41,828 nucleotides of DNA from the NCBI GenBank assembly GCA_938012815.1, contig CALLVV010000011.1:1-41828 (forward strand), given 5' to 3'. Shown here in pieces: positions 7,978 to 16,436 of this stretch. The position numbers were made by a program, and so were the translations under genes. Positions within the stretch are counted from its first letter, which is position 1. Every line of letters starts with the position of its first letter. The stretch is from an uncultured Propionibacteriaceae bacterium. Its GTDB lineage: Bacteria; Actinomycetota; Actinomycetes; Propionibacteriales; Propionibacteriaceae. Under the pieces are notes generated by a model. It saw only the letters and a list, made by a program, of their open reading frames with translations. It had not been told where the DNA came from and did no database searches.

Positions 7978-8716
7978 CGTCGTCTCCGTTTCGTGTGGTG
8001 CGCCCCAGGTAGGCCTCCTGGACGCGCGGGTTGTCCAACAGTTCTCCGGCCGGTCCCTCGAGCACGAGGTTCCCGGTGGCCAGCACGTAGCCGTGGTGGG
8101 CGATGCTGAGGGCCAGCTCCGCCTGCTGTTCAACCATGAGCACGGCCAGCCCCAGGTCGGTGTTCAACGCTGCGATGGTCTCGAGTACCTCGTCCACGAG
8201 ACGAGGCGACAGGCCCATGGTCGGTTCGTCCATGCAGATCAGCCGGGGACGGCTCATGAGGGCCCGGGCGAAGGCGAGCATCTGCTGTTCCCCGCCCGAC
8301 ATGGTTCCGGCCGCCTGGCGCCGCCGCTGCCCCAGGCGGGGGAAACGGTCGTACTGGGCCGCCAGGTCGTCGCGGATACCGGTTCTGTCGCGCCGCGTGT
8401 AGGCGCCCATCAGGAGGTTCTCCTCCACGGTCATGGGCGCGAAGATGCGGCGCGCCTCCGGAACCGAGGCGATGCCCGAGGCCACTCTGCGTGAGGTCGG
8501 CCAGGTGGTGATGTCCTTCCCATCCAGCAGCACCCTGCCCGCATCGGGGCGCACAAGCCCCAGGATGGTCTTCATGGTGGTGGACTTGCCCGATGCGTTG
8601 CCGCCGAGCAGCGAGACGATCCGCCCCTTGGGGACCGTCAGGTTCACACCGTTCAGGGCCCTGGCCTGCCCGTAACTGACCTCCACTGCCTGCAGCTCCA
8701 GAAGCGTCTCAGTCAT
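7961..8716 (-). CDS. livF: Branched-chain-type ABC transporter ATPase (LivF-like)
   Basis: A 251-residue ATPase of the HAAT (Liv) importer family. Visible motifs are Walker A GGNASGKST, the Q-loop region, the signature MSGGEQQ, Walker B LICMDEPTMGLSP and the switch His region. The GLSP after Walker B is typical of LivF. The ATG at 8716 lies behind a strong GGAGGGGAGG site. The start overlaps the livG stop by 8 bases and the 3' end overlaps the URO-D gene, so translation is coupled. It powers uptake of the operon's substrate. The C-terminus ends in a run of aspartates. Confidence 0.9.
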   Translation of the reverse strand: MTETLLELQAVEVSYGQARALNGVNLTVPKGRIVSLLGGNASGKSTTMKTILGLVRPDAGRVLLDGKDITTWPTSRRVASGIASVPEARRIFAPMTVEENLLMGAYTRRDRTGIRDDLAAQYDRFPRLGQRRRQAAGTMSGGEQQMLAFARALMSRPRLICMDEPTMGLSPRLVDEVLETIAALNTDLGLAVLMVEQQAELALSIAHHGYVLATGNLVLEGPAGELLDNPRVQEAYLGRTTRNGDDDDDQT

Positions 8717-9632
8717 CGTCCTCCCCTCCTTCCCGGTCCTTCCGGGCCCGTTCCTCGCGGGCGCGGCGGCGGTCGTCCTCCGGTCTGCCGAGGTAGGCCT
8801 CGATGACGGCCGGGTCATTCCTGACCTGCTCGGGTGGTCCCGAGGCGATCACGTGACCGTCGTCCATCACCAGGACGTGGTCGGACAGCGTCATGACCAG
8901 GTCGAGTTTGTGTTCCACCAGCAGGATCGACTGCCCCGCGGCCTTCAGCCGGAGGAGCTGCTCCAGCATCTCGGCGGTCTCCGACTGGTTCATTCCCGCG
9001 GTCGGTTCGTCGAGGACCAGCAGGGTTGGCTCTCCCGCGAGGGAACGGGCGATCTCGGTGCGCCGCCGGTTCGCGTAGCTGAGGGTGTGGGCCAGGTCGT
9101 CGGCACGGTTACCGAGGCGTTCCGGGAACCTGTCGATCCCTGCCGCAACTCGCCGCCTGATCTTTTCGCGTTCCTTCCCGACCCCGGGCAGGGGCAGCAG
9201 CGCCGCCAGCACCTCTCCCAGCAGCGGCAACCAGCCGAGGAACCACCGCAGGACGGGAATCTCCCCCAGGCGTTTCAGGGGACGGTGAGCCCTCAACTCG
9301 CGGTGCAGCCCGATGGAGATGTTCTCCGCGACTGTCAGGTTCCCGAAGACGCGGCCGTTCTGGAAGGTCCGCAGCACCCCGGCCGTCGCGACCTGCTCGG
9401 GATGGCGGGCCGCCACCGCGTGGCCGCGGATCGCGATCCTCCCGGAGTTCGGCCGCAGCACCCCCGTCACCAGGTTGAGGGTGGTGGTCTTGCCGGAACC
9501 GTTGGGGCCGATGATCGCCACCGTCTGTCCCGGGGCCACCTCCAGGTCGACGCCGGCGACGGCGTGCACCCCCTCGAAGTGGCGGTGCAGACCGGTTGCC
9601 TTCAGCACGGGCGTGGGTGGTGTGGTCATCAT
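8709..9632 (-). CDS. livG: Branched-chain-type ABC transporter ATPase (LivG-like)
   Basis: A 307-residue HAAT-family ATPase. It has Walker A GPNGSGKTT, Walker B LLVLDEPTAG followed by MNQSE as in LivG, and the H-loop in LLVEHKLD. The signature region reads LSYANRRRTEIA instead of the usual LSYGQQR, a LivG-type degenerate signature. The protein is longer than typical LivG (about 255): an insert of about 30 residues rich in Leu/Pro follows the Q-loop, and a charged Arg/Glu/Asp tail closes the protein. Two adjacent ATGs (9632, 9629) are possible starts; the first overlaps the permease stop. Confidence 0.9.
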   Translation of the reverse strand: MMTTPPTPVLKATGLHRHFEGVHAVAGVDLEVAPGQTVAIIGPNGSGKTTTLNLVTGVLRPNSGRIAIRGHAVAARHPEQVATAGVLRTFQNGRVFGNLTVAENISIGLHRELRAHRPLKRLGEIPVLRWFLGWLPLLGEVLAALLPLPGVGKEREKIRRRVAAGIDRFPERLGNRADDLAHTLSYANRRRTEIARSLAGEPTLLVLDEPTAGMNQSETAEMLEQLLRLKAAGQSILLVEHKLDLVMTLSDHVLVMDDGHVIASGPPEQVRNDPAVIEAYLGRPEDDRRRAREERARKDREGGEDDD

Positions 9633-11446
9633 GCTCTCCTCGTCCACAGGCCCTGGGGCAGGAAACGGATGATCGCGATCACGACGATCCCGTACAGCAG
9701 GATGCGCACGTCGGGGGCCAGGCGCAGCGCCTCGGGCAACCCGACCAGGGCCAGGGAACCGAGCACCGCCCCAAAGGGAGAGTTCATCCCGCCCAGCACG
9801 ACGATCGTGAGCACCAGCACGGACATCTGGATGGTGAACACCGTCGGATCGAGGTAGTTGTACTGGTGCGCCAGCAACGCCCCCGCGATCCCGGCGAAGA
9901 AGGCGGCCAGCGCATAGGCGAGCGCCTTGTAGCCGCGGGTGCGCAACCCCAGGGAACGCGACGCGATCTCGTCGGAGCCGACGGCCGCCAGGACGTTGCC
10001 CAGGTGCGAGGAGCGGATCCTGAACACCACGAACAACGTGACCGCCAACACCACCAGGTCGAGCTGGTAGTGGTCCTCGGCCACCAGCAGCCGCAGCCCG
10101 AGGATCTCCGGGGCCGGGATGCCGGAGAGCCCGTAGGCGCCCTTGGTGACCGCGTCCCAGCCGCGGATCACCGACAGCACGATGTAGCCGAGGGCCAGGG
10201 TCGCCATGGACACGTAGTGGCCGTCGAGTCTCCAGATCGGCAGGGTCACCAGGGTGGCCAGCACCGCCGCGATCACCCCGGCCAGCAGCAGGGCCGCCAG
10301 GAAGGGCAGGTTCAGGCGCATCACCAGCAGCGCCGAGGCGTAGGCGCCGATGGCCACGGGCGCGGCCTGTCCCAGGGAGATCTGTCCGGTCGACCCGGCC
10401 AGCAGCGTCATGGGGACCGCGATGATGGCGTAGATCGCCACCTGGGTGCCGACGGAGCTGAGCACCGGACCGCCCAGCAGCGGCACCGCCAGGCCCCCGA
10501 CCAAGGCGAGCAGCACCCAGTGCCACCACGCCAGCCTGGGCGGCCGGCCGGCCCCGAGGAAGGTGCCGGTCATGGGTTCGGAGGCGACGGCGTGCCGGGA
10601 ACCGAACAGCCCGTGGGGTCGCAGCAGCAGCACCAGCAGGAAGGCGCCGAAGATGAACAGGTCCCGGAAGCTGCCGCCGAACTGGTAGACGCCGAGCGCC
10701 TCCAGCAGGCCGATCACGAAGCCACCGGCCACGGCGCCGACGATGGATCCCAGGCCGCCGACCGCTGCTGCGATGAAACCGACGGTTCCGGTGAAGGAGG
10801 CCGAGTAGGGGGAGATGACGCCGGCGTACATGCCGAAGAAGATTCCCCCCACCCCACCGAGGCAGGAGGCCAGCAGGAAGGACAGGTTCTGGACCCTCGC
10901 CACGGGAACCCCCATCTGGCGGGCGGCGTCCGGGTCCGCCGCGGTGGCGCGCACGGCCAGGCCGTCGCGCCCGAACCGCAGCCACGCCCACAGGGCGAGC
11001 ATCGCGGCGATGGTGAAACCGAAGGCGACTGCGTCGGAGGTGCCGAGCCTGACCCCGCCGACTGGCAGGTCGTCGGTCGGCAGCGGGGCCGGGTATTCGC
11101 GGGTGTCGGCCTTGAACAGGATCTGACTCAGGTTGTCGAGCACCATGGAGGCCGCGAAGGTGGCCAGCAGCGCGGCGATCGGGGGCGCCTTGATCAGCGG
11201 GCGCACCGCGACCAGGTTGACGATCCAGCCGGTCAGGGCACTGGATGCGGCCACGGCCAGCAGCGCCAGCCACCACGGCCACCCGCACACGCCGATGAAC
11301 CACCAGCCGAGCATCGCCCCGAAACCGACGACGGAGCCTTGGGCGAAGTTGACCACGCCCGTGACGCCGAAGATCAGGGAGATGCCGACGGCGACCAGCG
11401 CGTAGACGTTGCCGTGGACGAGCCCCGAGACGATCGTGTCGATCAT
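9629..11446 (-). CDS. Fused LivH-LivM ABC transporter permease
   Basis: A 605-residue membrane protein joining the two Liv permease subunits. Residues 1-290 match LivH, including the start GLVHGNVYALVAVGISLIFG and the coupling segment around GVPVARVQNLSFLLASCLGG. Residues 300-605 match LivM, with STGQISLGQAAPVAIGAY and the EAA-like region ending in LGGMNSPFGAVLGS. Around 17 hydrophobic segments can be counted by eye. A linker of about 20 polar residues (near 285-305) joins the halves. Fusion fixes the 1:1 stoichiometry; separate genes are the commoner arrangement. It overlaps the binding-protein gene (ATGA) and livG. Confidence 0.9.
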   Translation of the reverse strand: MIDTIVSGLVHGNVYALVAVGISLIFGVTGVVNFAQGSVVGFGAMLGWWFIGVCGWPWWLALLAVAASSALTGWIVNLVAVRPLIKAPPIAALLATFAASMVLDNLSQILFKADTREYPAPLPTDDLPVGGVRLGTSDAVAFGFTIAAMLALWAWLRFGRDGLAVRATAADPDAARQMGVPVARVQNLSFLLASCLGGVGGIFFGMYAGVISPYSASFTGTVGFIAAAVGGLGSIVGAVAGGFVIGLLEALGVYQFGGSFRDLFIFGAFLLVLLLRPHGLFGSRHAVASEPMTGTFLGAGRPPRLAWWHWVLLALVGGLAVPLLGGPVLSSVGTQVAIYAIIAVPMTLLAGSTGQISLGQAAPVAIGAYASALLVMRLNLPFLAALLLAGVIAAVLATLVTLPIWRLDGHYVSMATLALGYIVLSVIRGWDAVTKGAYGLSGIPAPEILGLRLLVAEDHYQLDLVVLAVTLFVVFRIRSSHLGNVLAAVGSDEIASRSLGLRTRGYKALAYALAAFFAGIAGALLAHQYNYLDPTVFTIQMSVLVLTIVVLGGMNSPFGAVLGSLALVGLPEALRLAPDVRILLYGIVVIAIIRFLPQGLWTRRA

Positions 11447-12612
11447 GAGGCCTCCGCCGGCACGTAGGCGCCGTTCTTGACGGTGACGGGCAGGAGTGTG
11501 ACGTCACCGGGGCGGCGATCCGCGGAGAACTCGAACTCCCCGAACTGCACGGTCTTCCACCTGCCGCCGTCGGAGAGGGCCTTGAAGACACCCTCACGGG
11601 TGGCGCCGCCGCGGCGGACCGCCTCGGCCAGCACGTTGATGGCGTCGTAGGCGTAGGCGGAGAAGGTGCTGGGGTCGTGCCCGAACCTGTCCTTGAACCG
11701 TTTGTTGAAGTCGACCACCGCCGGTGAGTCGTTGCCGGTCAGGAAGTTCTCGATGATGATCGCTCCCTCGGCCGCTGATCCTGCGGCCTCCAGGAACTGT
11801 GGGGTGTTCTGGCCGCCGAAGAACTGACCCGTGAACCCGATCTCCCGCAGCTGCCGCACGATGCGCGCGCCGTCGGGTCCGTAGCCGAGATGGGCGATGG
11901 CCTGCGGTCCGGCGTCGCGGGCCTTGATCAGGACGGGCCGGTAGTCCTCGGAGTCGGGTTGGATGGGTGACTCGTATGCGATCTCCAGTCCGGCCTCCGC
12001 CGCGGCCGCCTTGAAGATGTCGAAGGAGTTCTTGCCCCAGTCGCTCTCAAGGTAGACCACGGAGATCCTCTGGTAGCTGCCCGCGATCCACTGGGCGGCG
12101 CGGGTCTGGTAGAACTCCTGGGTCAGGGAGGTGGACCACATGTGGTCACCGCCCTTGGTGAAGTCGGGGTTGGAGTTGGTGAAGCCGAACTGCACGAGCC
12201 CCGCCTGCTGGTAGGTGGCCGAAGCGGCCATCGAGGCTCCGGAGGAGAAGTCCCCCAGCTCCGCGATGACGGCGGCGTCTGCGACGAATTTCTGCGCGAT
12301 CGGCACCGATTGTTTCGGGTCGGACTGGGAGTCCTCCCATTTCAGTTCCACCGTGCGGCCGTCCACTCCACCGGCGGCGTTCAGTTCCTCGAGGGCCAGG
12401 TCGAAGCCCTCCTGCCAGTACTGGCCGTACTCGGCGCTGGCTCCGGTTCTCGGCCCCGAGACCCCGAAGACGATGGATCCACCCTGATCGGCGGAGCCGC
12501 TCCCGGAGGCGCCGGCCCGGGAAAGAGCGCTGCAAGCGCTCAACACGGCACATGCGGGAATGGCCCCGACAAAGGCACGGCGAGAAAGGTTTTTGGGCAT
12601 GACAAAACTCAT
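11443..12612 (-). CDS. Liv-type ABC transporter substrate-binding lipoprotein
   Basis: A 389-residue periplasmic-binding-type protein (Leu/Ile/Val receptor family, type I fold), the first gene of the operon and thus the specificity determinant. The N-terminus carries a twin-arginine motif SRRAFV (10-15) and a lipobox VLSAC with Cys27, so it is probably exported folded by Tat and lipid-anchored outside the membrane. After a Ser/Gly linker the mature domain begins with SIVFGVSGPRTGASAEYGQ, typical of the family. Two starts are possible, ATG 12612 and ATG 12600; neither has a strong ribosome site. The ligand cannot be read from sequence; linkage to the degradative genes suggests the pathway substrate. 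Confidence 0.88.
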   Translation of the reverse strand: MSFVMPKNLSRRAFVGAIPACAVLSACSALSRAGASGSGSADQGGSIVFGVSGPRTGASAEYGQYWQEGFDLALEELNAAGGVDGRTVELKWEDSQSDPKQSVPIAQKFVADAAVIAELGDFSSGASMAASATYQQAGLVQFGFTNSNPDFTKGGDHMWSTSLTQEFYQTRAAQWIAGSYQRISVVYLESDWGKNSFDIFKAAAAEAGLEIAYESPIQPDSEDYRPVLIKARDAGPQAIAHLGYGPDGARIVRQLREIGFTGQFFGGQNTPQFLEAAGSAAEGAIIIENFLTGNDSPAVVDFNKRFKDRFGHDPSTFSAYAYDAINVLAEAVRRGGATREGVFKALSDGGRWKTVQFGEFEFSADRRPGDVTLLPVTVKNGAYVPAEAS

Positions 12613-13021
12613 TTCTGGGCAGGATTGAACACCGCCGGAAATGGACGGCGAATTGGAAAGCGAAAACCGAACGGCGAACCGTTTCAGGAGGATGAATTCA
12701 GCCACCCCGGACATCGGGGAGGGGCGACCAGCCGACCGCGTTCAGGCGGTCTCCGGACTCAAGAAGCCGGGCTGAGAAGGATCAACAGGGACAACAACAC
12801 ATGCGGGCAGGGCGAGGTGTGACCCGGCTGGTCAGGATCGCTGCGTGCTGCATGGCTGCTCCCATGATCGATGGACTGTCTCCAACCTATTGTCCCCGGT
12901 GACCCGGTGTCAATCCATTCCAGAATCTGAGAAATTGCGCCAGTGATGGTCGAACCGGCCTGGATTCCGTCGCGTCATTGCCGATCGGAGAATGCCCCGC
13001 GCAACGCCGATGGCGATGGTC
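12613..13021. other. 409-base gene-free region upstream of the transporter/degradation operon
   Basis: No convincing gene is seen. On the minus strand it should hold the operon promoter (see 12887-12913) and then a leader of about 270 bases before the binding-protein ATG. The leader contains a 6-bp hairpin, GACCGC(12734-12739)/GCGGTC(12746-12751), next to other GC-rich complementary runs. Leader length suggests possible post-transcriptional control, but no known riboswitch class is recognised. Confidence 0.5.
12887..12913 (-). promoter_or_regulatory. Candidate promoter of the transporter/degradation operon
   Basis: Read on the minus strand, a perfect -35 TTGACA (12908-12913) is followed after 15 bases by CAATAG (12887-12892), a moderate -10. 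The spacing is short, and shifting the -10 gives weaker matches. It points to the binding-protein gene and leaves a leader of about 270 bases. Confidence 0.4.
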
Positions 13022-13594
13022 TTATCGCGCCAGCCCGACCACCCTGCGGGCGAATGCGCACGCCTCCTCCACTCCGAGTGGTTCAGCGAGGATGGCGGCG
13101 CGGTAGACGAGCCCACCGATGACGGCGTCCGCCACAACCTCCGGGTCGATCGAGTCGCGGATCTCCCCCCTGCGCATCGCGTCCTCCAGAAGGGTGATGC
13201 CCCGGGAGCGGATGGGGTCGATGATGCGCCGGCGGTAGGCCGCGCGCAGCTGCGCGTCGGCGTGACCGTGGAGGTCGAGGGCGACGGCCAGGAGCGACGT
13301 CCCGCCGCCGACGAGGGCCCCGTACCCGGCGCGGATCATCCGGTCCAGGTCCACCCCCAGGTTTCCCGTCGGCTCGATGTCCCGCTCGCCGAGGGCGTGT
13401 TCCATGGCCGCGACCACCAGGTGGGTGAGCGTCGGCCAGCGGCGGTAGACCGTGGTCTTGGCCACCCCGGAACGCTCCGCCACGTCATTGATCCGCAGCC
13501 TCTGGTAGCCGCGCTCCCCAAGCAGCGCGACGGTGACACCCAGCACCGCGTCGTTCACCGCGGCGTTGCGCGGCCGCCCAGTCTCTCCCGCCAT
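13022..13594 (-). CDS. TetR/AcrR family transcriptional regulator
   Basis: A 190-residue TetR-type repressor. Residues 10-57 form the DNA-binding domain with the signature GVAKTTVYRRWPTLTHLV. The C-terminal half matches the TetR_C domain found in many actinobacterial repressors. ATG 13594 is the natural start. It is divergent from the HXXEE gene, and the 65-base spacer holds an excellent inverted repeat (13618-13640), so autorepression and control of the HXXEE gene are likely. Whether it also affects the operon downstream of it on the same strand (start 12612, 409 bases away) is unclear. Confidence 0.9.
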   Translation of the reverse strand: MAGETGRPRNAAVNDAVLGVTVALLGERGYQRLRINDVAERSGVAKTTVYRRWPTLTHLVVAAMEHALGERDIEPTGNLGVDLDRMIRAGYGALVGGGTSLLAVALDLHGHADAQLRAAYRRRIIDPIRSRGITLLEDAMRRGEIRDSIDPEVVADAVIGGLVYRAAILAEPLGVEEACAFARRVVGLAR

Positions 13595-13617
13595 GCCCCC
13601 GATTCTTCCATCCAGAC

Positions 13618-13640
13618 TTCCGCTACCAGTGGTAGCGTAA
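13618..13640. promoter_or_regulatory. Near-perfect TetR-type operator
   Basis: The core CGCTACCAGTGGTAGCG (13621-13637) is an 8-bp perfect inverted repeat around one central base. It extends to 11-bp arms (13618-13640) with one mismatch. It lies in the spacer between the divergent TetR and HXXEE genes, 19 bases before the HXXEE start. Confidence 0.75.
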
Positions 13641-13659
13641 TTTGTGGAAGGAGGACACC

Positions 13660-14208
13660 ATGAAACGAACCAACCGGATCCGCCGGGCCTGCGTCGGGTT
13701 GTTCGCAGCCTGGGCCCTGCACGACGCCGAGGAATACCTCACCATGGCACCCACCTCCCGGGAGGTTCTCTCCGGTCTCCCGGAGCAGCTGCCGATCCCC
13801 GAGGAGTTCCGCGAACGTGGCGTTTCACAGGTCCACGTCAACCTGGCCATGTCCGCCATGGGCGCCGTGGTCGCCGCTTCCGCAGCCTCGGGGGTGCGCA
13901 GCGGGGGCAGGTCGACGCTGTTCCGCGGCGGCCTGCTGGCCTTCGGGCTGCACGGCTTCACGCACATCGCCTCGTGCCTCGCTGCTCGGAGGTACACCAC
14001 CGGGGTGGTCACCTCTCCCCTGGTGGTGATCCCCTACTGGCTGTGGGCGCGGCGCGTCCTCAAGCGGCACGGGATCCGCCCGGAGGACCCGAAGGCCGTG
14101 GTCACGGCGCTGGCGGTGTTCCCCGCCCTGGCGGGAATCCACGTCCTCGTCCGGAAGTTCCTCGGCGAGGGGTCGCTGGGCCCCGACACCTCGGGGACGG
14201 CTGCCTGA
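13660..14208 (+). CDS. HXXEE domain-containing membrane protein
   Basis: A 182-residue protein with the defining HxxEE motif as HDAEE (21-25, in WALHDAEEYL) and further conserved His residues (LHGFTHIAS). About four hydrophobic segments suggest an integral membrane protein. The biochemical function of HXXEE proteins is not established. The ATG at 13660 is preceded by GGAGG at good spacing. The TetR operator lies directly upstream, so expression is probably inducible. A small downstream ORF starts inside its stop codon. Confidence 0.85.
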   Translation: MKRTNRIRRACVGLFAAWALHDAEEYLTMAPTSREVLSGLPEQLPIPEEFRERGVSQVHVNLAMSAMGAVVAASAASGVRSGGRSTLFRGGLLAFGLHGFTHIASCLAARRYTTGVVTSPLVVIPYWLWARRVLKRHGIRPEDPKAVVTALAVFPALAGIHVLVRKFLGEGSLGPDTSGTAA

Positions 14209-14405
14209 TGTGGGCCGTCCAGCCGGCGGCTGCCCTCGTGGTGGAGACCGACGCCGCGTGCGGAGCCCGCGCGGTCGAGCTGTGCCACGGCTTCGACGCG
14301 GCCCGGGTGTTCGACCACGCCGTGACGGACCTGGCACGGGCCCACAAGGAGTTCGGGAAGGGCGGGACCGCGGACTCGCGCCTGATCCTCCACACGATGC
14401 CGTGA
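14208..14405 (+). CDS. Small ORF, possibly a dehydrogenase C-terminal remnant
   Basis: A 65-residue reading frame whose ATG overlaps the stop of the HXXEE gene (TGATG), consistent with coupled translation. The end of the protein (LARAHKEFGKGGTADSRLIL) loosely resembles the last helix and strand of zinc-containing alcohol dehydrogenases, so it could be a gene fragment instead of a full small protein. No domain can be called. It may also be non-coding. Confidence 0.3.
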   Translation: MWAVQPAAALVVETDAACGARAVELCHGFDAARVFDHAVTDLARAHKEFGKGGTADSRLILHTMP

Positions 14406-14473
14406 CCCACCCTGGCCGTGGTGGCGACCCGTTACGTTCGTGCGTGGGAGCAGACCAGCTCAACCAGCTTCAC

Positions 14474-14494
14474 GGGGGTGCTGATCACTCCCCC
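14474..14494. terminator. Candidate hairpin at the amylosucrase 3' end
   Basis: GGGGG (14474-14478) faces CCCCC (14490-14494). With a bulged T the stem can extend through GTG/CAC. It overlaps the amylosucrase stop codon and lies between convergent transcripts. There is no T-run. Confidence 0.3.
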
Positions 14495-16371
14495 AGGTCC
14501 TCGGCCGCCACGAACCAGTGCACCTGGTAGGGCTCCAGGCTGAGGGTGGCGGGGTCCAGCTCCCAGGTCACGTCGTCGAGGAGTTCCTTGGCCCTGCTGC
14601 CGTAGGGGGTGCGCAGCAGCCCCATGGGAATGCTGACCCTGTGCTCGGAGAGGTTGTAGAGCTGGTACATGGGGCCGATCGGGTGGTCACGGCGGATCAC
14701 GAGCACTCTGCGGTCGCCGACGTCGAGGATGTGCGACTCGTAGCCGGCGTGCAGCTGCGGAGTGGCGCGGCGCACGTTGAGCACGTGCCGCAGCCACGCG
14801 TTGACGCGGGCCTGGGCGGAGTCGGGGTTCTCGGCCAGCGCGGCCACGGCGTCCCAGTCCATGACGGGGCGGTGCACCCAGCGGTTGTCCTCGGCGTGCG
14901 CGGGATCGTCGCCGTAGTGGTAGTCGTTGAGCATCGCCAGTTCATCGCCCATGTAGATCAGCGGCACACCACCGAACCCGCAGATCACGGCGTGCAGCAT
15001 GTTGATGCGGCCCACCGCCAGGTCGACGGCCTCCTGGTCCTTCGATTCGAGGGCCATCTCAAGCCCGGCCAAGGACGCCAGGGTGCCGGAGATGCGCCGG
15101 TCGCCGGTGACGGGGTTGGCCTGGAACACCAGGCCGCGGGCGAACGACTTCGGGAACTCGCCGGAGTAGAAATCGGACAGGAACCGGCGGTGCTCGGCCC
15201 CGTTGATGCCGACCGCGGCGGCGTCGCGGTCGTCAACGGCCCAGCCGATGTCGTCGTGGCAGCGCACGTAGGTGCCCCAGGTGGCGGTCGGGGGTTTCGC
15301 GGGGAACCGTTCGAGGGCGTAACGCAGCAGCGTCACGTCGCGGCTGGCCAGCGCCGACCACAGCTGGGCCATCAGCGAGTTGTGGTAGGCCAGATCGGAG
15401 AGTTTCCCGTAGTGGCGGCCCTGGCCGAAGTAGGCGATCAGGTCACGTGGGCCGACGATGGCCTCGGCCTTGAACACCACCGCCGGGGCCGCGATCCGCA
15501 CCGCGGCCCGCAGCGCCTCCGCGAGTTCGTGGACGGGAGGCTCGTTCTGACAGTCGGTGCCCATCTGCTTCCAGATGAAGGCGATGGCGTCCAGCCGCAG
15601 CACCTCGACGCCGTGGTTCGCGAGGTTGCAGATGATCTCCAGGTACTCGCAGAAGACGTCGGGGTTCGCCCAGTTCACGTCCCACTGATAGTCGTTGAAG
15701 GTGGTCCACACCCAGCCTGCGAGCTCCTCGTCCCAGGTGAAGTTCCCGGGCGCGAAGTCCGGGAACACCTCGGGCAGGGTCTGCTCGTACTGGTCCGGGA
15801 CGGTGCGGTCGGGGTAGATCATGAAGTAGTCGCGGTACTTCTGCTCGCCCGCCCGGGCGCGCCGGGCCCATTCGTGTTCCTTGGCGACGTGATTGAGCAC
15901 CAGGTCGACCACCAGCGAGATGCCGCGTTCCCGCAGCCCCTTCGCCACTGCCGCGAGATCGTCCATGGTTCCGAGGTCGCTGCGGATGGAGCGGTAGTCG
16001 GCCACGGCGTAGCCGCCGTCGTTGGCGCCCTCGCGGGGTTGCAGCAGCGGCATCAGGTGCAGGTAGGTGACCCCGAGGTCGCGCAGGTAGTCGAGGTGCC
16101 CGAGGATCCCGTTCAGGGTGCCGGCGAACCGGTCCGTGTAGCAGACGTAGCCCGTCATGCCGGGTTGCTGCAGCCAGTCGGGGCGCAGCAGGCGTGCCTC
16201 GTCCAATCTGCGCAGGTCGGCGGGACGCTCCTCGAGCGTCTTCGCCACGATTCCGCACACCCTCTCCACCAGAGCGTCGGTCTTGTCTCCGTAGACGTTG
16301 CGCAGCGCCGTTGTCAGCTCATCTCCGTAGCGGTTCCACCGCAGTTCCAGGACGTCGTCAATGTCACCCAT
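14485..16371 (-). CDS. Amylosucrase (GH13 subfamily 4)
   Basis: A 628-residue enzyme that transfers glucose from sucrose onto an alpha-1,4-glucan, releasing fructose. The amylosucrase architecture is clear: an N-terminal helical domain (about 1-65), then the barrel with VVDLVLNHV (154-162), nucleophile Asp261 in LRLDAIAF, acid/base Glu303 in KAEAIVGP, and CHDDIGW (371-377), plus the family-typical segments FPDFAPGNFTW and FNDYQWDVNW. No signal peptide is seen, so it works in the cytoplasm. The start is ATG 16371; ATG 16383 is an alternative and neither has a strong ribosome site. Sucrose phosphorylase and trehalose synthase are related, but these motifs favour amylosucrase. Confidence 0.9.
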   Translation of the reverse strand: MGDIDDVLELRWNRYGDELTTALRNVYGDKTDALVERVCGIVAKTLEERPADLRRLDEARLLRPDWLQQPGMTGYVCYTDRFAGTLNGILGHLDYLRDLGVTYLHLMPLLQPREGANDGGYAVADYRSIRSDLGTMDDLAAVAKGLRERGISLVVDLVLNHVAKEHEWARRARAGEQKYRDYFMIYPDRTVPDQYEQTLPEVFPDFAPGNFTWDEELAGWVWTTFNDYQWDVNWANPDVFCEYLEIICNLANHGVEVLRLDAIAFIWKQMGTDCQNEPPVHELAEALRAAVRIAAPAVVFKAEAIVGPRDLIAYFGQGRHYGKLSDLAYHNSLMAQLWSALASRDVTLLRYALERFPAKPPTATWGTYVRCHDDIGWAVDDRDAAAVGINGAEHRRFLSDFYSGEFPKSFARGLVFQANPVTGDRRISGTLASLAGLEMALESKDQEAVDLAVGRINMLHAVICGFGGVPLIYMGDELAMLNDYHYGDDPAHAEDNRWVHRPVMDWDAVAALAENPDSAQARVNAWLRHVLNVRRATPQLHAGYESHILDVGDRRVLVIRRDHPIGPMYQLYNLSEHRVSIPMGLLRTPYGSRAKELLDDVTWELDPATLSLEPYQVHWFVAAEDLGE

Positions 16372-16436
16372 GGCGGTCAGCATAGCCGGATGGCTGGGCG
16401 TTGTTACGTGGCAAAGATAATTTCTCCCGGAAAGCA

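Noticed and set aside
9596..11467. Long plus-strand open frame of over 600 codons opposite the Liv permease
   Set aside because: It mirrors the real gene in GC-rich DNA. Its translation is a low-complexity Gln/His/Gly/Arg mixture with no domain.
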